A stretch of DNA of 64,000 nt, taken from the NCBI GenBank assembly GCA_003988855.1, contig QYAI01000013.1, positions 1 through 64,000 on the forward strand. Direction: 5' to 3'. The notes beneath the pieces are model-generated. The model saw only the letters and a list, made by a program, of their open reading frames with translations, made no database searches and was not told the DNA's origin. A program made the position numbers and the translations under genes. Origin of the DNA: Arachnopeziza araneosa (lineage: Eukaryota; Ascomycota; Leotiomycetes; Helotiales; Arachnopezizaceae). Of this stretch, positions 56,272 through 64,000 are shown one piece after another (position 1 is the stretch's first letter; each line of letters begins with the position of its first letter).

Positions 56272-57119
56272 TTAGATTGTTGGCGTTTTATTTAGGGGTC
56301 GGTAGAACCTACCTTCAAGACTCCATTCGTCGTCGTCATCATCATCATCTTCTCCGCCATCTCCCTCAGGGACCTCATAGGCATTCATATTTCTCGCGAC
56401 ATGACCGTTGTTATGGCGGACTGGCCGAACTCCCTGTCTGGCATAAGTAGAACTCAAAGTGGCTATGTCAACCAGCATTTGTCTGGTAAACAGTTCTTTA
56501 GAAAACAAAACTGCATTGACCTCCAAAGCGCATTGATGGATGAACAGTCTTCGAAGAGGGCTCCCGTCTGAAGTCATTTGATAGATTGATTGAAGACCCT
56601 CAATGCATATGTTACCACCTCCCTCTACCATCCTCTGATCGAGGGTATTAATAACGAGGTTTTGGAGTTTCGGAATCAGAAGGAAGTCGGCAAGAACCCA
56701 GAGTTGAGCTAAGTAGTAGTCTTCTATGATATTTTGTCTGATACCTTCATCGGTCTTGTTCCGGTTCACTGGAGGGAGTTCGAAGTTTCGAGTATAGAAC
56801 CAGCTCACTAATTTTTTGAGTGTGATTTCATTAGTGTCCTTCAAGACATATTCTTGGGTACGACCCTCAATAAAATCTCCATGAAATGCGGCGTAGAGTA
56901 CTGGAGAATAGTGACAGGCGAAATCTCGGTGTACTTTGAAAGCCTGGGAAGAATTCGATCGAGCAAATAGTGTGATCATATCTCCTGGGTTCCTAGAGAT
57001 CCATAAGTATGATGAACAAATGCTCAGCACAGGGATGAATATTACGCAAAGGATGGTTTGCCCTTCGCTGTATGTACCCGCCTCAAAGGCCCAGATGATT
57101 GATTGCCATTTCTAGACAT
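56272..57119 (-). CDS. BTB/POZ domain protein with acidic tail (264 aa)
   Basis: Exon 1 is 57119-57046, the intron 57045-56993 and exon 2 56992-56272, in phase; the in-frame ATG at 57030 lies in the intron and is not used in this model. A basic leader (MSRNGNQSSGPLRRVHTAKG) precedes NPGDMITLFARSNSSQAF, KVHRDFACHYSPVLYAAFHG, EYVLKDTNEITLKKL and WFYTRNF. The second half has LWVLADFLLIPKLQN and YQMTSDGSPLRRLFIHQCA. After the family end (AYEVPEG) there is an extra run of ten Asp/Glu residues and a short tail, absent from other copies here except a shorter acidic end in the 60-kb copy. Confidence 0.9.
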
Positions 57120-57964
57120 TTTTTTGATGTTTCTTGCTTGACTGACTGAAATATTGATCGATAATCAAACAGAGTCACAGATTATAGCTCCCGATCAAGG
57201 GTGGCGCGTGAATTGATTTAGGGCAGGGAAGATGCAACTCTGCAAACGATCACGTTGAAAGTTATTTCGAAGATGGAGAAATCTACAAGCGCCATTCCAA
57301 GATAGGTATCGCCCTATTCACAAGCGCGTCGAGTTTTTTCCCAACTTGGTTCTGTTTTGTTGACCTCCGACAGAAATAAGCGAGGCGGTGTGATGTTTTT
57401 GTTCGAAATAAGCGAGATCATTGCAGAGGAGTAAGGTCAGATTTCCAGCAACTCGTCGATTGATTATTTCTGGAGCATCACTCATCTAAAAATTGATTGA
57501 CGCTGATTAAGTAGATTTAGGTTACTATTGAACGTAAATTGGGACATTCAGTTGGTCGGTACAAGCGACATTTCGAATGAAACACGAGTTCACATGCATT
57601 TGAAAGCACAAGTTTAATTGACTGCACAATTTGATTTGGCTATGTGCCCAAGAACGCAAACATGCCTTTCATGCTTTTCATAAGCAACCAGTACATGTAA
57701 CCATCCAAGCCTTCAGATTCTCAATATCCATGAGCACTTCTGAAATTCCCTTTCCCCATCAGTCCAGCACACAATTCAATTGATCAGTCAATAGAGGGAA
57801 ATGACTACTTTAACCTTGGCTGCTGGCCAGTTGGCTGCGTGGATTTATGCTATTGGGAGGAGCACTGCTTCTCATTGTCAGACGGTTTTGGTCTGTTCGG
57901 ATGGATTTTTACTCTTACATAGGGTTTATAATGTTAATTTCTAACTGGTTCAGAAATTGTTCCA
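57120..57964. other. Intergenic within the BTB array
   Basis: No family motifs or other genes detected. A ctgctggccagttggctgc inverted motif near 57822 is the only structure noticed. Confidence 0.4.
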
Positions 57965-58888
57965 TCAGCCAATAATCATCATTGGCCGTCTAATTATGTT
58001 AACACTCAACTGGAATTCAAGTAGAAATAGGGATATTACAGTACGATTCTTTCTATATTTTCGGTTATAGTTGATGATATCTACCAGCATCTCACGTGGT
58101 ATATGAGAATTATCTGTAGCCCACGCAGTATCGTTTTGAGCGGCACAATTCTTTACCACCGCATAGCGGAGTTGGTCATCGTCCACAGTGTTTCTCCAGA
58201 TGTAATGATACCTGAAGATCAACAAGTCAGCAATTGCTTGTTCTAGAGAATCAAATGAGTAGAATGAGTAAAAAGAGTAGATTATGGATAAGAGATGAGA
58301 CCTGGCTGTCACTTACCATACAACGCGTACTGAAACACCATCAGGGCTGGTAGAAGTGGACGTGGAAGAATTTTTGAAATTTAGATCCCGATCAAGAGCG
58401 TGGACTACTTGGTCCTGAAGTTGAGTCATGCACAACCTGTCTGCCAAGACGTAAAGTTTAAAAAGCATCAAGATTTTACGATCAGGAGTAGCCATGTACT
58501 TCAAACTGTCCTCAACCGGAGGGGTGGTTTCATAGAGAACGACTTTTCCAGTATACATCCAACGAATTAGAAATTCAAGATCAAAGTCTGTAACTTCATT
58601 GCCTTCAAATCGATAGATCTGGGTCTTGCCCTCGACAAAATCGCTTTGAAACGCGGCTTTAAGGACTGGAGAGTAGTATTCTGCGTGATCTCGATGAAGA
58701 ATGATGGGCTTTGCATTTTCACTCTTGTTGGCGAAAAGGGTGACGGTCTTGTCTGGATGCCTTCCAGTATTAGTCGCGTTCCATAAGGAGATTCAGACGT
58801 ACTTGAACTCGAAAATTCCCATCTCTGGATATCTCATCAGAAGCGCGGCATCACGCCTGCGGATGAGTTTTTCTGGTTTGTCCGCCAT
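57965..58888 (-). CDS. BTB/POZ domain protein (258 aa)
   Basis: Three exons (58888-58803, 58760-58317, 58211-57965) in phase. Leader MADKPEKLIRRRDAALLMRY, then HPDKTVTLFANKSENAKPI, HAEYYSPVLKAAFQSDFVEG and QIYRFEGNEVTDFDLEFLI, followed by WMYTGKVV. The second half has LYVLADRLCMTQLQD and a serine/threonine insert (KNSSTSTSTSPDG) just before the second intron. That intron falls where neighbours have the VYENT...SPLRR motif, here reduced to WRNTVDDDQLRYAVV. The C-terminal 20 residues (ISLFLLEFQLSVNII...) are hydrophobic and probably read-through of a lost splice site or a degraded end (inference). Confidence 0.82.
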
Positions 58889-59281
58889 CTTGGGTCACGA
58901 GGCATTTTGATGCGGAGAGCTTGATGTTCAGCAAGACTGAAAGTTATTTGTTTACAAAATATCTGCAGACCGATAGCGATAAGGATAAGGAACGCGTAGA
59001 TGGCTATTGAGATAACCCCTTTATATGTCTTCTTTTGATAAACATGTTGCGATTTCTACAGCATCAGAGAAATTACTCGCTTTTACTTTTCTTCCTTCAT
59101 CTAAGACCCACGGTTCGTAGCTTTTTCGAGCTGTTAATCAGGTTATCACATCGAATACACCAGTATAAAGGACGAAAGCTTATCAGCTCCTCTTTGAATT
59201 ACATATCTGCCACTTTATCATCTCTTGATTGTCTTCTGATATTTTTTAGCTGTACTCCAATTAGTCAGGGATGAGGAGAGC
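58889..59281. other. Short intergenic region
   Basis: Upstream side of the 258-aa BTB gene. No gene recognised; one small plus-strand frame (59035-59274) is Leu/Ser-rich noise. Confidence 0.4.
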
Positions 59282-59680
59282 CTAGCAAAAGGCAATCGAC
59301 GCCAGGAAGTATTTTGTCTTGGAAAGTATTTCTGTTGCGTCTGATCTTGTCGGACGGGTTTTCTTCAAACCATTGTTCTGCAGCAGTAGCACCATCAAGT
59401 TATCGGCTAATGCCAAGTACATCAAGGTTGATTTTTCCTTTACGGTAGGCCTTTCGTCAAAGCGGCGGCTGCGGCGCCTCTCATTCATGGTGTCATAGTT
59501 GGTGGAGATTTAGATCTAGTGAGTGAATTAGCTGTGCTTTACTCAGCGTTCAAAAATTTCGTCTCAACAGCATCAGAGTCATATATTTGTGTTTGAACTT
59601 CGATGAAGCTAGTAGCAAACGCTGAGTTTTAAGCCCAGAGAGTAATGACAAGCGAATCCATCGTGGACAGATAATTGTTG
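59282..59680 (-). pseudogene. BTB/POZ relic
   Basis: From about 59680 down, one frame reads QLSVHDGFACHYSLGLK (neighbours: TVHRDFACHYSPVLKAAF), and a second frame continues AFATSFIEVQTQIYDSDA before a stop. A third frame carries LALADNLMVLLLQNNG (neighbours: LWVLADRLLIPQLQN) and ends at 59282. Homology order is kept but there are at least two frame changes and in-frame stops, and the leader exon and the VYENT...SPLRR block are gone. Confidence 0.65.
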
Positions 59681-60361
59681 AGATATTGAGCCTTTGTTTG
59701 AGATCAATGCGACTCAGATTTCTTAACTTTGAGTTAACCTTGCGAATATATTGGAGTTTAGAACGCAGTTTCCTTTTTGAAAATGAAATCCTCGTCTTTT
59801 TCCCTAGTGACTTTCGATTTCAAGGAGTCTGGGATTGAAGCAAACATCATGGTCGAAAGAAAAGCGACATAAAATTATAGTAGCGGACTTAGCCCGAGAC
59901 CTTAGGACCATTTAAATAGGTTGAATTCTTAGCAAATAGAAATGGGGGTGGTTCGACCAAAAGGTCAGCCGAAAGAGCATACAATTTAACGAGGTATGCA
60001 AATAGCAGCAACACAGTCAGCTTCTTGGATCTTGCAGAATCGATGATAGGCTCCTGATAACTAGCTCGTCTCGCTAAAGCTAAGCATTTGAGTCCTCCCC
60101 TCTACCATTTGGCGACGGCATGTCCTTTCCCTGAACCCACTTAGGAATTAATTGGAATTAAATAAAAGAGCACTAATCTTACCTATATAGAAGAATATCT
60201 CAAAAAAAAAAAAAAAAGAAGAGTGACTGCCGGCTGGATTGCAGTTATAGATTGGTTTCTGCAAGGAGAGATGGAGAAGTTGTGGCCAGCTTTTGCTTGA
60301 AGTTGTATCACGACGGAAGGATAGACTCATAGTATCACTCAGTTACAGTATAGACTCTAGA
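59681..60361. other. Intergenic with poly-A run
   Basis: A run of 16 A lies near 60201-60216. AT-rich, no gene recognised. This separates the relic from the last BTB gene. Confidence 0.45.
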
Positions 60362-61184
60362 TTACTCGTCATGCATGTCATCCATATCATCCGTGTCGTC
60401 AACTTCAAAATCCTCCATCTTCCTCTCAGCCACAATCTGCGCCTTTCTATGAGGCGTGATCTCGGTGGTAAGCATTTTTACGATATCGACCAAGGCTTCT
60501 CTGGGGAAATGCTCTGGTCGCTCATCATACCTTTCACTGCCAACATGAAAGGCGCAATACTCCACGAAAAGTTTTCTAAGTGGACTTTCAGGAGCAGTCT
60601 TTTCGTAAACATATTCAAGACAGTTTGTGGATGTGGCGTAGAATCTGCTTCGCTGCTCTTTGATTTTTCGAATGACTGGATTTTGGAGAGATGGGATGAG
60701 AAGCCGATCGGCTAGCACCCACAATTTACAGAGAGTGAGATCAGCAGCTGACTTTTGCTTTCTCTGGATAACACCAAGGTCGAGCTCTTGATGATACATC
60801 CACTAAATTGGGGTAGCCAGGATCAGCCACAGATGGCAGGTTCATTTAAATTCTCAGATAAGGACTTGCTTGCATGAATCATCAACTTCACATCTTCCAA
60901 TACATACATAGGCCTGCGTCTCCCCCTCTTGAAATCTTGAATTAAAAGCAGCTTTAAAAACTGGTGAATAGTAGCATTCAACTTCTTTGTGGATGTTCAT
61001 CGGCTTTGGGGCTTCATCGGCGCCAACGAACAGAGCGACAACATCTTCCGGATTCCTGGCATCAGTAAGTATATGATAAAGGGGTTAGAAAATTTATTTA
61101 CCATCTTCTTAGCGGTTTTTTGGACTTCTTCTCGATCCGATCTGGACGTGCGAAACTATTCCCCGATGAGCTTGCCCTGTTCAT
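60362..61184 (-). CDS. BTB/POZ domain protein (223 aa) with an unusual intron inside the BTB fold
   Basis: Exons 61184-61102, 61055-60908 and 60802-60362 give an open frame. Leader with SSGNSFARPDRIEKKSKKPL, then NPEDVVALFVGADEAPKPM, HKEVECYYSPVFKAAFNSRF and QEGETQAY. The second intron starts GTATGT directly after TQAY, and its first bases still read LEDVKLM in another frame, the residues that follow (Y)VLED in every other copy. After the intron: WMYHQELDLG, LWVLADRLLIPSLQN, YVYEKTAPESPLRKLF and FPREALVDIVKML, ending in an Asp-rich tail. So the spliced protein lacks one helix of the BTB fold unless splicing differs. Could be a functional variant or an early pseudogene. Confidence 0.72.
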
Positions 61185-61577
61185 CACTGCTCGAGGTTAG
61201 AGATCTCAGTGCTGATTAAATGCTGGTACAACAAGCTCAATGTTTAAAACGATTATTATGAGTTTCCTTAATGTGATTTAGAAAGAGACAGCTTATCGGT
61301 AACTGTTTGATATGAGCCATGACAGGATGCCCCTGACTCGGTAAAAGGCTTGGCAACCAAGCCTATTCGGTAGGCAGGTCACGGGATACAGTATGTCGTT
61401 CTTGCCTCCGTCGATGCCGTAAGGGTGCTCTTCTCTTCTCTATTTACTCTTTCTCTTCTCTTGTTTTCTCTCATTCTCTTATCAGAACTTTCAATATTTT
61501 ATCTATTGCTAGACCCTGTGAAAGCCAAAAGAATAGATTACTGTATATCGACGCGAAAAATCCCAGCTTGCCCCACC
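61185..61577. other. Promoter/5' UTR of the homocysteine methyltransferase
   Basis: Divergent region of about 390 bp. The frame of the downstream gene stays open up to an ATG at 61425, encoding a hydrophobic 51-residue extension (see findings). A tggcaaccaagcctattcggt motif near 61350 is the only other standout. Confidence 0.5.
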
Positions 61578-62741
61578 ATGCCATCTCCGCTGATCCTCAA
61601 AGATCGTCAGGCATTAGCACTCTTTGCCAACGCTCATACTGAGATGTCGAAGAAAACACCAGTATATCTCATGGATGGTGGATTAGGCACAACCCTCGCT
61701 GATAAGTATGATTGTATCTTCGATGACAATACACCTCTCTGGTCATCTCACCTTCTCCTCTCAAAAAAAGGACAAGAGATACTACATAAGTGTCAAGAGG
61801 AATTTATCTCCGCAGGCGCAGACGTAATTCTTACTGCAACTTACCAAATAAACCCAGATTTCATTGAGGATGTCGGTTTCACCCCAACCGAGACGCAGCA
61901 GAAGATGCGGGATGCAGTCAAGATTGCACGTGCCAGTTTTGGAGCCAAGCGTGGAACAGTGGTATTGAGTCTCGGAGCATATGGTGCAATTATGAGACCT
62001 TCTCAAGAATACACAGGCGATTATGGAAAAGCCGGTAGCGTCGCATCCCTCCGGAATTTCCACAACAGTCGTTTGGCCTACTTTATGCCAACCAAAGGAC
62101 CACTCTTTGAAGATGAGGAAGGATTGAAGATGTATCATCAAGGCCACTACTGTTGGAAAAATGTCGACCTGGTGGCATTTGAAACGATCCCACGGTTGGA
62201 AGAGATAACTGCTGTGAGAGACGTCATGGCAGATTCCCACAATCAGATGTTGCTGGATTTCGAATTGGCACTAGAAAACAGAAAGAAGTTCTGGATAAGC
62301 TGCGTCTTTCCTGGTGAAGACTTCTGTCTCCCAGATGGAAGCACGGTTTCTGAAGTCATCAAGGCCATGCTGGGCAAACGAGCAGGAGCTGATATTCCAG
62401 TAGCGGTTGGAATAAATTGTACGAAGATTCACAAGGTTGAAGCTTTGGTCAAGCAATATGAAGTAGCTATCAAAGAGTTGGTCAAGAACGGCGAAGTAAC
62501 AGAGTGGCCAAGTCTTGTGGTGTATCCCGATGGTACCAATGGAGAAGTTTATAACACGACAACACATGCATGGGTAATGAGCGAGAATGGACCAAGCTCC
62601 CATACGTGGGATGAGATGGTATGTGGCATTGTCAAGAGAGCAGAAGCACGAGAGAATTGGAAGTCAATATACGTTGGTGGGTGCTGCAAAACGACACCGT
62701 ACTCCATTGCGAAGTTACGGATGCGATTAGATCAACCTTGA
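61578..62741 (+). CDS. Homocysteine S-methyltransferase (387 aa)
   Basis: A single exon. Start taken at 61578, where the context is ACCATGCC and the protein begins MPSPLILKDRQAL. Motifs: VYLMDGGLGTTLADKY at the barrel start, ADVILTATYQ, VVLSLGAYGAIMRPSQEYTG and LVAFETIPRLEEI. The zinc-thiolate ligands are VGINCTK and the paired cysteines of YVGGCCKTTP. These define the Mht1/Sam4/Mmp-type Pfam homocysteine S-methyltransferase family, which uses S-adenosylmethionine or S-methylmethionine to remake methionine. Yeast Sam4/Mht1 are about 325 residues; this one is longer through an insert around GPLFEDEEGLKMYHQ. Substrate preference is not predictable from sequence. Confidence 0.93.
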   Translation: MPSPLILKDRQALALFANAHTEMSKKTPVYLMDGGLGTTLADKYDCIFDDNTPLWSSHLLLSKKGQEILHKCQEEFISAGADVILTATYQINPDFIEDVGFTPTETQQKMRDAVKIARASFGAKRGTVVLSLGAYGAIMRPSQEYTGDYGKAGSVASLRNFHNSRLAYFMPTKGPLFEDEEGLKMYHQGHYCWKNVDLVAFETIPRLEEITAVRDVMADSHNQMLLDFELALENRKKFWISCVFPGEDFCLPDGSTVSEVIKAMLGKRAGADIPVAVGINCTKIHKVEALVKQYEVAIKELVKNGEVTEWPSLVVYPDGTNGEVYNTTTHAWVMSENGPSSHTWDEMVCGIVKRAEARENWKSIYVGGCCKTTPYSIAKLRMRLDQP

Positions 62742-64000
62742 AGGTCGTGTGGGAAATGAGGAAGAGTGCTACTAGTGTCTAGCATTATTATGGCGTTGGG
62801 AACTGGGAATAACATTGGACGTCAGCTACGTCTTCCTCGAATAGATATAGTAAGCATTGAGCATACACAGAAGAGATGATTGTTGTCTCACATTTGCACC
62901 GCAACGATGCGACCCGTCTTGTCGTAAAAAAACGTGAGGTTATCTTTCAGAGTCCTAGTTCTCAAATTATTACGGACACTCTACTCTCCGTCCTTGCTTC
63001 CCTAGATCATAAGAGACAAATCGCAGATTGTTCAGCAACCAATCGTGCCTAACTTTTAGGATATTTATTGTAGCCAAAAGTGTGAGTACTTTGCGGAGAA
63101 GGTTTCAGGTTCTGTATTGCATCTAGCTGCACATTTCTTCTCCTCAAGCTATCCAATTCGTAGGTTTCTTGTAAGTTTAACAACCTCCATATCAGAATTG
63201 CTGTTTGATGCTGACAATCTTCGAACCAATGCCCCATTTCCAACTTGGCTTCCGCAGTATGAAAGGACCATTGAATATACTCGCCAGATCCATTGGCATG
63301 AAACGGAGATAAGTCATTTGCTCGTTTATAAAGAGCAGTTTGATTCTTGGATGGTTTCAACCTGATGATTACGTCTGGCTTTCTCTTCTTCGGTAATAGA
63401 TAGTCGGGTCCATAAAGAATCCCTCGTCAATTACCTTACGGAAAGGAGAGTATTGGTTGAAGTTATGCTGAAGGGGAATCGAATTAGTTATTTTATGGAG
63501 GAGGTGGAGAACAACAGAAATCCCTCGCCTTTGCGTATCCTACCTATTTACCCTTACACTGGCAAGATTCCCGTTTCTCATATCGAGCCAATCTGGCAAC
63601 TGGTCCATTATTTTCAGGCACAACCTCGAACTTGGAGCGCCAGAGTCGCTTCTCACATGACAATGGAGAGGCCTTCCAGTTGGTCTGCAGCCCAAATCAT
63701 TCGAAGATAATAGATTCTACATCGGTTCTCCATTGCAACTCAGCCACGTGACCATCATCAGTTTCTTCTCTTGAGCCCCAAAATCTGTTTACACTAAATG
63801 AATAGAGGAGTTAAGAAAATCTAAGCCCCTTAGCTTTTCTTAGAATGCAGAAATTGATGAAAGCATCTGAGATGGGAGGTGTGACTTCACGTGATATAAA
63901 TCATAATGGTCATCCCGTCGTCATTTAAGCAAATTTGAAGTGGGATTAACAGAACTACGAGTATTATAGAAGGTGCATTCCTGTGATCCCAATATCTGTC
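62742..64000. other. Right-edge region, no confident gene
   Basis: A minus-strand frame (63360-63049, 103 codons) has plausible composition (KRANDLSPFHANGSGEYIQW, LDSLRRRNVQLDAIQNLKPS) and could be the last exon of a multi-exon gene whose 5' exons I could not assemble. A plus-strand frame (63453-63710) overlaps the same area. Neither has a recognised domain. Confidence 0.35.

Overview
This is nuclear DNA of a filamentous ascomycete (Pezizomycotina, most likely Leotiomycetes/Helotiales; the class is inferred from gene content and not proven). The signs are short GT-AG introns of about 45-110 bp with GTATGT/GTAAGT-type donors, single-copy fungal housekeeping genes, and fungus-specific families: NLR and HET incompatibility proteins, CAP proteins, a ZYS3-like small secreted protein and many BTB/POZ paralogues. 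Scattered single Ns in near-identical TPR repeats at the left edge mark an assembly end inside a repeat.

Layout. 0-4 kb is incompatibility territory: the 5' part of an NB-ARC/TPR NLR (1-2253, minus) and a broken HET-domain gene. 4.3-7.3 kb holds a 935-residue acidic/lysine modular protein. 7.6-11.6 kb has two minus-strand BTB genes, one fused to an RGG box, around a second HET relic. 12-28 kb is a more conventional block: a surface CAP protein, a Tps3/TpsC-like trehalose complex subunit with altered catalytic residues, a Pch2/TRIP13 ATPase divergent from an OSCA/CSC1 channel, and a large F-box protein. 28-36 kb is gene-poor: a phosphoglycerate-mutase-fold gene with a decayed sister copy, then a small secreted precursor carrying five copies of a cysteine peptide resembling fungal alpha-pheromones. 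36-50 kb holds an MFS permease, an FAD monooxygenase, mitochondrial IDH1, SVP26 divergent from BUD23, a small secreted protein, a coiled-coil protein divergent from PXR1, and a novel secreted protein. 51-61 kb is a second BTB array, all on the minus strand, with intact genes interleaved with frameshifted and relic copies. A homocysteine S-methyltransferase closes the annotated part.

Three features stand out: (i) the repeat peptide precursor at 33.85-34.28 kb, whose spacers consist entirely of X-Pro/X-Ala dipeptides; (ii) the BTB family, nine members in all stages from intact to relic; (iii) the NLR, which combines an amyloid-motif-like N-terminus with TPR repeats kept nearly identical in an alternating A/B pattern. 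Exon boundaries were set by eye from splice consensus and reading-frame closure. Where all exons were summed, the spliced length was checked to be a multiple of three. Nothing was compared with a database.
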